Source: Mesostigma viride (lineage: Eukaryota; Streptophyta; Mesostigmatophyceae; Mesostigmatales; Mesostigmataceae). Taken from it: 64,000 nucleotides of DNA. The DNA lies in the NCBI GenBank assembly GCA_009746045.1, contig RPFO01000199.1:884898-948897 (forward strand). The letters run 5' to 3'. Under the pieces are notes generated by a model. The model made no database searches. It was given only the letters and a program-made list of their open reading frames with translations, and had not been told where the DNA came from. This document shows positions 1-10,167 of this stretch, piece by piece; position 1 is the first letter of the stretch; each line of letters starts with the position of its first letter. The position numbers and the translations under genes were made by a program.

Positions 1-128
1 CTACTTGGGCTGCGCTGGAGGCCTGGCATGTGATCTAGTTGAGTCCTGCGCTGCTCCATTGTCACTACTTGCAGCAGCACACCCTTGGTCTTGCCCTTCT
101 TGTTCGAGGCCAGGCGCCCATCCACATG

Positions 129-1449
129 CGTGGATGTGGGGGGGGCTGGCATGCATGCGTGGGTGTGGGGGGGGCTGGCATGCATGCGTGGGTGTGTGGG
201 GGGGGCTGGCATGCAATGTGTGGGTGTGGTGGGGAGCTGGCATGCATACGTGTGTGTGTGGGGGGCTGGCATGCATGCGTGGGTGTGGGGGGGGCTGGCA
301 TGCATGCGTGGGTGTCTGGGGGGGCTGGCATGCATGCGTGGGGGGGGGGGGAGCTGGCATGCATGCGTGTGTGGGGGGGGGCTGGCATGCATGCGTGGGT
401 GTGGGGGGGGCTGGCATGCATGCGTGGGTGTGGGGGGGAGCTGGCATGAATGCGTGGGTGTGGGGGGGGCTGGCATGCATGCGTGGGTGTGGGGGGGGCA
501 GGCATGCATGCGTGGGTGTGCGGGGGGGATGGCATGCATGCGTGGGTGTGGGGGGGTGCTAGCATGCATGCGTGGGTGTGGGGGGGTGGTGGCATGAATG
601 CGTGGGTGTGGGGGGGGGCTGGCATGCATGCGTGGGTGTCTGGGGGGGCTGGCATGCATGCGTGCGTGTGGGGGGCGCTGGCATGCATGAGTGTGTAAGG
701 GGGGGGCTGGCATGCATGCGTGGGTGTGGGGGGGGTTGGCATGCGTGCGTGGGTGTGGGGGGGGCTGGCATGCATGCGTGGGTGTGTGGGGGGCTAGCAT
801 GCATGCGTGGGTGGGGGAGGGGGCTGGCATGCATGCGTGGGTGTGTGGGGGAGCTGGCATGCATGCGTGGGTGTGGGGGGGGCTGGCATGCATTCGTGGG
901 TGTGGGGCGGGGCTGGCATGCATGCATGCGCGGGTGTGGGTGGGGGCTGGCATGCATGCGTGGGTGTGTGGGGGGGCTGGCATGCGTGCATGAATGTGGG
1001 GGGGGCTGGCATGCATGTGTGGGTGTGGGGGGGGCTGGCATGCATGCGTGTGTGTGGGGGGGGGCTAGCATGCATGCGTGGGTGTGTGGGGAGGCTGGCA
1101 TGCGTGCGTGGGTGTGGGGGGGCTGGCATGCATGCGTGGGTGTGGGTAGGGGGGCTGGCATGCATGCGTGGGTGTGGGGGGGGCAGGCATGCATGCGTGG
1201 GTGTGTGGGGAGGCTGGCATGCATGCGTGGGTGTGGGGGGGGCTGGCATGCATGTGTGGGTGTGGGGGGGGCTAGCATGCATGCGTGGGTGTTGGGGGGG
1301 GCTGGCATGCATGTGTGGGTGTGGGGGGGAGCTGGCATGCATGCGTGGGTGTGGCGGGGGCTGGCATGCATGCGTGGGTGTGGGGGGAGGCTGGCATGCA
1401 TGCGTGGGTGTGGGGGGGGCTGGCATGCATGCGTGGGTGTGAGGGGGGG
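129..1449. repeat. G-rich minisatellite, 29-30 bp period
   Basis: About 45 tandem units, each a run of 6-10 G followed by CTGGCATGCATGCGTGGG and a short TG stretch. Units vary mainly in G-run length and in single substitutions within the GCATGCATGC palindromic core. All frames on both strands stay open because the unit lacks stops, giving artificial His/Pro/Cys-rich (minus) or Gly/Trp-rich (plus) frames. The array ends sharply at about 1449, next to unique sequence. Confidence 0.95.
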
Positions 1450-2037
1450 CATGACCATGGTAGAAAATGTTATCTTGAGGGAGCACTCTCCATGGGAAGT
1501 GGATGCCCAGGTGGCTGTTAAGGGGGGCACAATAACAGAAAGAGTGCTATCCACCATCACCCTAGCCCCTGCCCACACTGTGGCTACCTTGCTGGTGTCA
1601 CCTTCCCTCAACAGGTATTCTATTACGTTAAAATCCGTTAACACGCGCTTGGCCTTCGTTGCATTTTCCTTGAAGTTGCAATGGCACCTTCCCTGCGGCT
1701 GATCGGCTGCGCCCTCCCCTACGCGCTTGAACATTGTATCAAACGCCTCACGGGGGCAAGGAGAGATAACAAAATATTTGTTCGCAAACGGTTTCCATCC
1801 CATGGCAGCAGCCGCCTTAAGATTGTACAAGACCTGCCACGGGCGGATGTTGACAGCGCAAAAATTCTGCAGCTTTAAGTCGCAGTTTACGCACTTGCTG
1901 GTGTGAATCGTGCGGGGCAGGCCGCCATACGTGAGATCGCCATCTGAGGTGCGCCGTCGTAGCTTGTCACACCGGTAGCAATAGCGCAGGTTGCCTTCCG
2001 TCGAATTCATGATGATCTGAGCAATACAATGAAGCAT
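559..2037 (-). CDS. Doubtful Cys-rich hypothetical protein running into the minisatellite
   Basis: The open frame starts at the first ATG at 2037; another in-frame ATG lies at 2010. It gives about 492 residues. The first 170 or so residues (2037 to about 1450) are non-repetitive and contain paired cysteines: CYRC, then KCVNC about 26 residues later, then a further Cys. This resembles a small zinc-ribbon arrangement, but I do not recognise a family. After a VMPPLTP segment the frame enters the minisatellite and becomes His/Pro/Cys repeats. The true 3' end could therefore be near 1450, with the rest readthrough of repeat. No convincing intron or upstream exon in phase was found. It may be a fragment of a mobile element. 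Confidence 0.35.
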   Translation of the reverse strand: MLHCIAQIIMNSTEGNLRYCYRCDKLRRRTSDGDLTYGGLPRTIHTSKCVNCDLKLQNFCAVNIRPWQVLYNLKAAAAMGWKPFANKYFVISPCPREAFDTMFKRVGEGAADQPQGRCHCNFKENATKAKRVLTDFNVIEYLLREGDTSKVATVWAGARVMVDSTLSVIVPPLTATWASTSHGECSLKITFSTMVMPPLTPTHACQPPPHPRMHASLPPHPRMHASPRHTHACMPAPPHTHTCMPAPPNTHACMLAPPTPTHACQPPPHPRMHASLPTHPRMHACPPHTHACMPAPLPTPTHACQPPHTHARMPASPHTHACMLAPPHTHACMPAPPTPTHACQPPPHSCTHASPPTHPRMHASPHPHPRMHACQPRPTPTNACQPPPHPRMHASSPTHPRMHASPLPHPRMHASPPHTHACMPAPPTPTHACQPPPHPRMHASPPLTHSCMPAPPTRTHACQPPQTPTHACQPPPTPTHSCHHPPTPTHAC

Positions 2038-3002
2038 CGGGGGAGGGGGGGGGCGGTGGATTTCAGGGTTTTTAGAGCTCCGAAGCACCCACTAGCAGAT
2101 TTAACGAGGAAATTAACCGAACTGAAATTTTTTCGGGAAAAGCTCGTGGTAACGCTAAAATAGACTTACCAACGAAGAGAAATTCGCTCTTATCGCACGC
2201 GAGCCCCGTGGAGGCTGGGCTACCGCGATGGTGTACTTTTTTGCATCTGCGGACAGCAGCCCGCAAAAGGGTCGGCAGGCTCGTACCCACCCCCGCGCGA
2301 ATATTTTTTTCAGCTTGCAGCACGTCGGTAAAATAGAAAAAAAAATATCATGAGCGATCGCACATCTCGGAGCATGTGCAGCAAAATTTTCCAGCGTTAA
2401 TAATGCTTAAATGCCTCCATCAAGGTCACCGCCATTAAATCAGCCGACATAGCTTTTTGGCCACAATTTGCACCGAAATTTGGTCCGTACCGTCCAGCTC
2501 AGTCGGGCAAGTCGGAAAGATTTTTCCGGCCGGCTCTCCGCGGGAAAAATTTGATGTGTGTTGAGACCATGCGTCAGGTGCTGGCATGATGCATGGCAAT
2601 AAGTTTTGGTGGCATTCTGACATTATTTGGGTTAAATATTGATTTAAAATGGCCATTAATGACAAATGCTAGCAAAAGTTTGCTAGCATTTGTCACCAAC
2701 TAGGGCTCCAAATGGCGTAGAACTTTGTACAAGGTCAGAACAACTATTATTCATCATGCACCACTGCAAAGTTACAGCATAATCTGATGTCAACTATTGT
2801 TTCTATGCAAGTGCAAGTGGTTTAGGTGGCCAGTTTTGGCCTTGGATCTGGAGTTAACTTAAGCAGGGAGTACCATGTAAACTTAACATTTTGACTCAAC
2901 TACTCCACCACTAGCCAGACACATCCCGGGGAGTGGTGGGATCCAATCCTACTAGGTCAATCTGACAATAAACTTGCCATGGGCCATAATTTATGTAAAA
3001 AA
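2038..3002. other. Intergenic, no supported gene
   Basis: Relatively AT-rich sequence without a frame that looks coding. A GTAAGT donor-like site exists on the minus strand near 2165, but no acceptor restores a frame into the 559-2037 ORF. An inverted 13-bp TTTGCTAGCATTTGTC-like motif sits near 2670-2695. Nothing else is supported. Confidence 0.6.
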
Positions 3003-3105
3003 AAGGCCATTTCAAGGTGTTGTGGGTGCGCGCCCCGTGCACCACTTTTCCACGGTACGGACGGGTACCGCGAATTTTTCGGCGCCAAAATATTCGCGCC
3101 GGGAC
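3003..3105 (+). repeat. Interspersed repeat, copy 1 (about 100 bp)
   Basis: Shares blocks such as GGTACCGCGAATTTTT, GTGCGCGC and AAATATTCG with the reverse complement of 33005-33108. The family is unidentified; it may be the end of a DNA element. Confidence 0.65.
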
Positions 3106-3154
3106 CGTCTTGTTTTAGCCATGGCTATGCAGGCCTATGCACACTAGGAACTCG

Positions 3155-3485
3155 GCTTTGAGAATGGGTGAGAAATGGTGAGAAAAAGGGTGAGAAAGGT
3201 GAGAAAAAGGGTGAGAAATGGGTGAGAATGGGTGAGAAAGGTGAGAAAAAAGGGTGAGAATGGGGTGAGAATGGGTGAGAAAACACGTTTCTCACCCGGG
3301 TGAGATTGCCCCAAAAAGGTGAAAAAAGGGGAATAACGTGAGAAAAATCTCAAAAAACAGGACGTGAGATAAGTGAGAAAAACGGGAGGTGTGAAACGTG
3401 AGAAAAGTGAGAAAATCAGGACGTGAGAAAAGTGAGAAAAGTGAGAAAAACAGGACGTGAGAAAAGTGAGAAAAGTGAGAAAACA
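3155..3485 (+). repeat. Left subterminal repeats (GTGAGAAA family)
   Basis: About 30 degenerate copies of GGTGAGAAA/AAGTGAGAAA packed into 330 bp directly inside the left CACTA terminus. Confidence 0.9.
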
Positions 3486-3489
3486 CAGC

Positions 3490-3830
3490 GCTGAAAAACA
3501 CACCCATAATGCAATATGCTGGCAGCAGACACATGCATGCAGTGCCAGTAACAACCGCTGTTCAAAACAGCACGAACAATAATGATTTTTTCATTAAATG
3601 TTTGAATAATTTTAATGTTTACAGCTGCAAGAACCCATTGATTCAACTATTCAACACTGTTATGGCGTTATGTACATCTTCGGCATTCAAATATGCCTTT
3701 TCAACACAGTCTGTTATGGCGTTATGACATCTTCGGCATTCAATGCCTGTTCAACACAGTCTGTTATGGCGTTATGACATCTTCCGCATTCAATGCCTAT
3801 CATCAAATACTATATGGTAGCTAGCTAACA
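3490..3830. repeat. Short direct repeats inside the CACTA element
   Basis: A unit of roughly 55 bp containing GTTATGGCGTTATG, CATCTTC and CATTCAA occurs three times between about 3650 and 3800. No coding potential. Confidence 0.6.
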
Positions 3831-4364
3831 AAGCGGGCCGGTCGACAGGGCGTCACATGCTGACTTGAAAGTGGAACCGCTTGCATTTTACTCTCGTGGT
3901 CCCTGCAAGAAATAAAGCAAACCGACACAATATACGCAAGAGGAAAAGAAATCAGATCCTTGACATAGATGTAAGCGTTCTACAAGGAAGAGCTCACCAG
4001 CACCTAACGGTCCATGCAGCAAATGTGTAGAACCCAACACTCACTCTTATGGCAAAGCAGCCCCATGTGGCAAGGCAGCACCATACACATGAATCACACC
4101 ATGCGCCAGATGTCACACGAGCAAGGCACAACGTTGTCGTCGGATCAGAAAGCAACAAGCGTGAAAACGCTAGCGGCCCAAATCTGAGATTCCGCGGAAC
4201 ACAGAAAATAAGAAAGCTCAGAAGCTACCAGCAAGGGATCGAACATATGACCTTTGGCATGATTTCGCGGCTGTGTGAGTCTCCTGATCCGAAGGCATCT
4301 CACGTAATGAACGTTTCGAAACAGCCAAACTGCGGAAAATCTCTTACCGGAGAGAGTTGCCAAT

Positions 4365-4418
4365 ATCAAGGAGACAACCAGCGCAGGCCAGAAATCGGGA
4401 GAATCCGGACCATGGTAG
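4365..4418 (+). repeat. Block shared with the second CACTA-like element
   Basis: A stretch of about 54 bp, beginning TCAAGGAGACAACCA, recurs with two or three substitutions at 57731-57784. Both copies lie about 0.7-1.2 kb inside the left end of a CACTA-like element, which links the two elements. Confidence 0.75.
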
Positions 4419-4483
4419 CTCGAGCCTGCCGTTATCTTGTCCGCGTTTTCGAGTCGTGCAGGATTATGAATATGAATGGAGAT

Positions 4484-4580
4484 GGAAATGTGTAGCCTTG
4501 TGCATTGAAATTACGGCTGGCTGACGTGAAGAGCGACTACATGACCTACACGGTGGGTCCGGAAACGGCTTGCTTGATTG
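4484..4580 (+). repeat. Inverted repeat arm (partner 5335-5432)
   Basis: About 95 bp is similar to the reverse complement of 5335-5432. Shared blocks include ATGTGTAGCCTTGT, CATTGAAATTA and GGAAACGGCTTGCTTGAT (one difference). The minus-strand partner reads as MTYTVGPETACLIRA, suggesting both are copies of an old exon of the element. Confidence 0.7.
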
Positions 4581-5433
4581 TGTTTCATCGTGGGCAACGA
4601 GTCCAACAACTACTTTCTCTGGGCGGCAAACTGCGGCAAATTGAACGCAAACCTCATCATGAAATCTTGACCGTCGAAATGTAACAATCCGACGACTTAT
4701 GCAGTATGCCGCGTAATTTTCTGTTGCGGGAGAGCCGTTGGGCCGGTTCCCGACGCGGGCGACCAGTGGTTTGCGTTAAGTTAACTTAGCTGAAGTTCCC
4801 CAAGCCGCATGATGGCTCTCATCGACGGCCTCAGTCTATTGACGCGTCGGCCCGATTTTGGCGGCACCCAATTTGACCCCAACGGCACCTACCGACAAAG
4901 GGCATACGTACGTTTCACGCGCACCACGACCTTCGAGCTCTGCTATGGCGGTGGTGCCGTGGGGCCCGCATCAGACTGCGGGCCCTTATCTGCTTTGGCG
5001 GTGCTGCCGTTGGGCCCGCATCAGAATTCAGGCCCTTTATGCATGCGGGCCATTAATGCATGTTACTTTTTTAGTCTTCTGCATACAAATATGAAGCAAT
5101 GAGGTCGTGTCCTCTGGATTTTTGCACTGCAAATGGCATTTGCACCGTGTGCAGTTCCTGGACGTTTGGAAACATGCATGATGGCATGTGGCTAATGTAA
5201 TGACTGACTAGCTAGACCGTTTCAGTGGTTTTTCATTTGCGGGTATTTCCTCGTAAATGGTGGGAAAGCGATCGCAGCAATGGTTCTCACCACTAGACAC
5301 TCCCGGCCAGTGAAGCTCGAAAAACACGCCCTGATCAAGCAAGCTGTTTCCGGCCCCACTGTATAGGTCATCTTACAGTCGCTCTTTGCGTAAGCCAGCC
5401 ATAATTTCAATGAACAAGGCTACACATTTGCAT

Positions 5434-5499
5434 ACTCTTTGCTTGGTTATCGGTGTGCCTTTGTTTGGATGCAGGGGGGATCGCTGTGCTGACACAACG
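5434..5499 (+). repeat. Direct duplication of an intron-exon boundary (partner 5820-5889)
   Basis: Both copies run from ACTCTTTGCT through an identical acceptor context (TTTG-ATGCAG) into GATCGCTGTGCTGACACAACG. They therefore place two near-identical 3' splice sites 390 bp apart within the element's gene. Confidence 0.8.
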
Positions 5500-6803
5500 C
5501 GCCGCAAGGGATTTGCTGGTAGAAGATGCCCTTCCCAAGGCTGATTACAGCGACCCTGCGAATGGCGACGAGGCCTACTGGTGAGCCTTGTTTTTTGCAA
5601 ATGCTACTTACGCCGTCTGCTTTGGTTATTTTAATTCAGTCCTATTGAAAGGCGCCTTGGGATTAGCCATGCAATCATGTTTTACTGTCACAAAGCCAGC
5701 CCTAGTAATTAATATCTAGTTTGTTTGGTTTTACCCATCCGGGTGCCATGATCTTGCCGCCAGTAAAAGCGTCCTGTGTTGTATCGTTCTATTTTTTTTA
5801 ATAACCAATACTTAATAATAATACTCTTTGCTGGGTTATCGGTGTGCGTTTGTTTGAATGCAGGCGAGATCGCTGTGCTGACACAACGTTCAACGTGATT
5901 GCATGGGCATCATTAAACCTGACGCCGCTTGTGCCGCAAGGCATTGTAGCGGCGTGTGGGGGCGTGAAGCGCTACGCGGATTCTTTCCACAAAGTCAGGA
6001 TACACGGGTTCAACTACCGCACAGAGGCTGCGGACCAATCCCTGGGAAAGCGGCACAAGAATGCGGGAGTTGCGGTGCATGGCCCGGGCGGTGTAGACTT
6101 TGGTTTCATCACACACATTCTGAAGGCCAGGTTAGAGTACCCACGAGGGGGCTGGGAATGGCAGCTGTTGTTGAAGGTGGAGCTTTTTGATCGCCTTCAT
6201 GTCGCTCACCTGCCCCACGAGAGGTTGGTGGTCATCAGCAGCGCACAGGCCCCCAGGTCGTCGCGCCTTGTGTTGCCAGGTGCAGTGAGCTCAGTTGGGT
6301 ATGTCGTCGATGAATGCTATGCTCCCGAAATGGTGGTAATCCCTGCCAAACTGCCATGGAGCATGGCACACCAGGCGCAATCTTCCCTCAGTAACCATGT
6401 GTATCACAGCGTGGCAGCAGATTTCCCCACCATGCCGCAGTTTGAAGTGATTGAGGAGGGTGAGCCGATGCCACCGCCTAGTGGCAAGAAGAAAGGCAAG
6501 AAGAAGGGGTCCAAGAAGAAGAAGAAGGTGGCAGCGGCAGACGTAGGTGATGGCGACGTGGTGCGCCGCGCTGGCAAGGCACCTGCTCGAGGGCGCAGCC
6601 GCAAGCGTGGTGCTCCCACAGATGCTGGACCTAGCCAGCCCACCGTTGTAATTGAGGAGGTCCCTATGGCAAAGAGGGCCAGTGGAAGGCAGCGTAAAGC
6701 TGTGAACTATTGCGACACTAGTGGGGATGACACTATGTCATCAGAAGATGATGTTGATGCAAGCAACCCCTCGGACAGCAGTTCTGAAGAAGATGACTTT
6801 TGA
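5475..6803 (+). CDS. CACTA element protein with DUF4216-like region and acidic tail (5' partial)
   Basis: Model: exons 5475-5580 and 5864-6803. The first exon follows TTTGGATGCAG, ends at donor TACTG/GTGAGC, and joins in phase to the exon after TTTGAATGCAG, giving ...GDEAYW-RDRCADTTFN.... The 347 visible residues include HGFNYRTEAADQSLGK, then KNAGVAVHGPGGVDFGFIT and LFDRLHVAHLPHER. This order (an H-G-F/R-F-R start, an N-x-G-V core, a glycine-led I-x-x-I stretch, a K-x-x-x-F-D end) resembles DUF4216, the domain C-terminal to TNP2 transposases of plant CACTA elements. The C-terminus has lysine-rich blocks (likely nuclear localisation) and ends in Ser/Asp/Glu. Stop TGA is at 6801-6803. Upstream transposase exons are missing or unrecognised. 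The homology is from pattern only, not from a search. Confidence 0.55.
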
Positions 6804-6967
6804 TTTAATTTGGGCATGACAGCATTGTTTATGGAATGATGTGCTGTTTTATATTGTATGACAACCCTATATTGCACCTTTGTGCACCCTACAATGCATA
6901 TCAAAGTGGTGTTGAGTTTTTTTTTCACGTTAAGGACTTAATGAAATAAAGCTCATGATTTTTCTCG

Positions 6968-7296
6968 TGTTACACTCTTGGTGAGAAATTTCTCACCACG
7001 TTGACTTGTGATTTTTCTCGTGTTAGTGATTTTTCTCGTGTTGGTGAGAAACTTCTCAATTTTCTCAATTTTCTCAATCTTTCTGCCTTTTTCTCACCCA
7101 TTCTCACCTTTTTTCTCACTTTAGGGTTTTTTCTCACCCCAATCTCACCAAAACGCCCTTTTTCTCACCAAAATCTCACCCTGGTGAGATTTTTTGCCTA
7201 GCGTTTGCGGAAAAAAATTGAGATTTTTCTCAATTTTCTCAAAAAATTCTCACAAAAGGTGAGAAAATTGAGGGTTTTGAGAATTTTCTCAGAAAT
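6968..7296 (-). repeat. Right subterminal repeats (TTTCTCAC family)
   Basis: Dense TTTCTCACC/TTTTCTCAA units, in inverted orientation to those at 3155-3485, directly inside the right CACTA terminus. Confidence 0.9.
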
Positions 7297-7432
7297 TGAG
7301 TTCCTAGTGCAGAGAGATGCTCTCTGTTGAGAAGCCATGCCCTAGCTCTTGTATAGATCCCCTAGCTCTTGGTGGATGCCAACGCGACGTACACCCTGCA
7401 TGCCCGTGGGACGCGGGGGCTGCATGTATGCG

Positions 7433-7735
7433 CCGCGCCTAACCGATAGCAATGCCAACACCCCCCTACTTGAGCAACTACTCACTGAGGGGGACTTGAC
7501 TGCTGCCAATACGCTGTTTGCTAAACCGCCTGATGCACTAGTGACCTTTGTGGGCCCCATGCGCAGGGCGGCCATGGCTCGATGCTCCCTCGGCGGCGAT
7601 GTGTATGCTTGGACTACATACTTGTGCGCAAGTGCTGGCGCTCTTCCGTCACCGATGCCCGTACGCTGACCACCCCCAGTGTCGCATCGGATCACCGCAT
7701 GGTCACTGCAAACTTGCGCCGGCTACGTCTTCAGG
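7433..7735 (+). pseudogene. LINE endonuclease (EEP/APE fold), C-terminal fragment
   Basis: One frame reads PRLTDSNANTPLLEQLL and later NTLFAKPP. After a frameshift near 7570-7600, another frame reads CLDYILVR and SDHRMVTANLR. The LDYIL and SDH motifs in this spacing are the conserved C-terminal motifs of APE-like endonucleases, where the His is catalytic. In a working element this enzyme would nick target DNA to prime reverse transcription. The N-terminal catalytic half is absent. Confidence 0.75.
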
Positions 7736-8650
7736 CCCCTGCGCGCCGCCGCCCCCGGCCCCGCCCTAGCTGACTGGACCTGCTTACGCCCCGTCCGTGG
7801 GCGCAGGGAGAAGTGGTCAGAGGATGACATACGCCGCGATGCAATCAGGTCTGCCTTCGTGGACGCGCAACCTTTGATGTACCTGGATGCAGATCGCGGT
7901 GTGGATCTCACGCCACCGTACGAACTGTTCATGCGATCGGTGGAGCTTGGCTCTAAGCTTCTCCCCGAGCAACCCCGCGCCCGACCAACCCCGCTCTAGT
8001 ACCTGCGCGACGCCCGGGTGGTTGCCGCCCGGCTGGCGGCCGCGCTAGCGCAGGCCCGCCGCCGCGGGGAGGACCTGTACCCGTACCAGGAACGGCTTAC
8101 TCAAGCATATACTGCCAGAATATACTGCCGCACATGCGGAGGAGGTGGAGACACTTCAATGCCGCAGAAATCAATCGCCACACGGCCGCCAACCAGCACA
8201 AGGCGGCCTGGCACTCTCTCCACCGTCTTACCGGACGCCGGGAAACGCAACGGGCTGACATCCCAGGCACCCCCAGTGAACGCCTTGAGATTTGGTTCAG
8301 CTCCCAGGCCAAACTATCGGGGGCCCCTGGCCCGCCCCCCCCGCTTGACCCCGCTGCATGCAGCTGCACGCCCTGCGCGGCCAGCCGAGGCGGCCCCATT
8401 GAGCCCCCGCAGGCGCCCACCAGTGAGACGGACTACCTGGTCCCACCGCTCTCCGGCGCCCGGCTAGTGTACGTGGACGGCCCCCACGACGAGTGGACTC
8501 AGTCCCCAGGAATGGGCTGCTGCCATCTCCACCCTCCGCAATGATGCTGCCATGGGAGCGGACAATATTTCACCGGAGGTGGTTAAGATGCCTGAGCTTG
8601 AGCCTTTCCTCCGGGGTGTTTGCAACCGGATTCTACGAGACGGCCCCGCC
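7736..8650 (+). pseudogene. LINE linker between endonuclease and reverse transcriptase
   Basis: Broken frames read REKWSEDDIRRDAIRSAF, then AAWHSLHRLTGRRETQ and SERLEIWFSSQAKL. The W-x-x-x-x-x-L-T-G-R and E-R-L-x-I-W-F pattern is typical of the segment just before the RT domain in RTE-like LINEs. It ends at GGCCCCGCC, the hAT-like insertion point. Confidence 0.65.
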
Positions 8651-8943
8651 CTAGGTTGTGAAATACGTCGGTACGTCAAATACGTCGCGGCCTCCAACAT
8701 ACGGGTACATACGTAGACCCCGGCAGAATACGTCGGCTTGAATACGGCAAAATACGACAGTGTGCAATTCGGCCTTTAGAGCATGGTTATGAATGGGCCT
8801 TTTGGGTTGAGGCTTTAGGGTATAGTTATGCAATATGGTTACCACTCATGGCAAGGTGCAGTCAAGTCAGAACACTGACAACCATTACCATGCATGAATG
8901 AGACAACGAGCTATCAAATCTGATCATCCTATATCAAAATGGG

Positions 8944-9610
8944 TCATGAATGAATAACTAATTGCCTTGTCTTTTGCTTCTGAAGAAGTTTGCCTGCCAG
9001 TAGCCACCGACTGGGAGCAGTGATCAGCCCTTTGTACTGACTCAGGCCGGAAATCATCGCCTTGAAAGAGCGGCTCTGAGCCGCGTGAAAGGAAATTGCG
9101 TTCTCAACAAAGAAGTTGGCCACCAGGAGCTGGCACTCCTCTTCGTTTGTGGGGTTCACAAACCTCGTGATTGTCTGCTGGCGACGATCACCTGCAATGG
9201 CCGACCCCGAAGCAAGGCCCTGGCCGCTCTCCGCCACTGCCCTGAAGCTCAGGTGCCGCTGCTTCTTCGCCTTCAGCCCGGCCTTCTTGCCCACAACGCC
9301 TGGAATTCTAGCTTCCGTTTCTGCCCAATCTTTGCGTCAGGGCCGCAGGCGTCTATGCCCTGCCCTGCGATGCTCGCAAAATGTGCGCGCATCCTGGTCG
9401 CACTGATCTGCTTGCCATCGCCACTGGTAAAATTGTGGCCGCAAAATGAGTGCAGCTAAACTTGACCTGCGAAACCGTATTTCCCAGAGCATCCTTCACC
9501 GTGACAGTCTTTTTTTCTACAAATTTATGCTCCGGCACTTTGTGTGGCATGGCTGCAAAAAAACGTTTGACAATTACTAGCACAAAATCCGATGGCACAC
9601 CGCCATACAA
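8944..9610 (-). pseudogene. hAT transposase N-terminus remnant with BED-like zinc finger
   Basis: On the minus strand, about 9450-9300, one frame reads FCGHNFTSGDGKQ, then RMRAHFASIAGQG and DACGP. This gives the C...R-x-x-x-H...G-x-G-x-x-x-C arrangement of BED fingers that open hAT transposases. The first Cys is out of frame, so the domain is broken. Flanking frames read VVEKKTVTVKDA-like sequence upstream and ITRFVNPTNEEECQLL and FFVENAISFHA downstream. The latter resembles the A-x-x-x-x-x-x-I-P-F segment after the finger in hAT proteins. No catalytic core is present. Confidence 0.6.
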
Positions 9611-9725
9611 TATTCATCATACAGGCTATATTACGTGCCACACGTTCCCAACACAGCTGGCATTTTCATCTTGCTGGCACTCTCTCCGTGTATGGAAATT
9701 TCATTTAGCTTGCCAACTGCCAAGT

Positions 9726-10167
9726 AAGTAAGTAAGTAAGTACTTTTGTGTCATGCGCAAAGGCATGCCACGGAGTACTATGCTAATCTCATTAGAAAAA
9801 TAATTACACAAAAGTTTAAACAAATATCGTCTGCATCATCCCCCAACCGTTAAGCACTAGATGGGGATGTAATCCTCATCCGAGCTGTCCTCTACTGTAA
9901 TGGCAGACGAGGCGGTAGTGTAGTAGCGGCTATCCTCAGGACCAATAACCTCCACCTGCGGACTTCTACCCTGGCTAGCAACGGGCCGCGGGGCCCGTGG
10001 GGAGAAAACAGGAGCATACCCCTCGGGAACTAGGTGCTTATCGCAGATGGCAGCCCATTTCTCCTTGTCAATCATGCGGGCGCGGAGTACGGATAGTCCC
10101 AGAAGCCCTGCATCTTCAAGCACTTGTGTCACATAGGTCCGGGTCGCGCAAGTTTGCCAGTGGCAGT
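9726..10167 (-). mobile_element. 5'-truncated LINE copy inside the hAT-like element
   Basis: It reads minus-strand. It encodes the LINE C-terminus ending SSDEDYIPI (stop near 9860), about 95% identical to 11850-12143. Its 3' tail is a TAAG/ACTT run at 9725-9740. It is flanked by an exact 16-bp direct repeat TTGCCAACTGCCAAGT (9710-9725 and 10168-10183), a classic target-primed reverse-transcription duplication. Confidence 0.9.

Larger units (their letters stand above)
3142..7309. mobile_element. CACTA-type (EnSpm-like) transposon, degenerate, about 4.2 kb
   Basis: The left end begins CACTAGGAACTC (3142-3153) and the right end finishes with its exact complement GAGTTCCTAGTG (7298-7309). The CACTA terminus is the hallmark of EnSpm/CACTA elements. 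Both ends carry dense short repeats in mirrored orientation (GTGAGAAA on the left, TTTCTCAC on the right), matching the subterminal repeats to which transposase or accessory protein binds in this superfamily. The interior carries one recognisable spliced gene (5475-6803) with a DUF4216-like region. The target duplication is ambiguous: GCA precedes the left end, and GCA overlaps the last base of the right end. No intact transposase core is visible between the ends, so it is probably non-autonomous or deleted. It abuts a LINE on its right. Confidence 0.75.

Noticed and set aside
1450..2330. A spliced gene joining 2323-2166 to 2010 (minus) through a GTAAGT donor.
   Set aside because: The donor leaves phase 1, and the best acceptor (GCTCAG) needs phase 0. 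No acceptor tried restored the frame.
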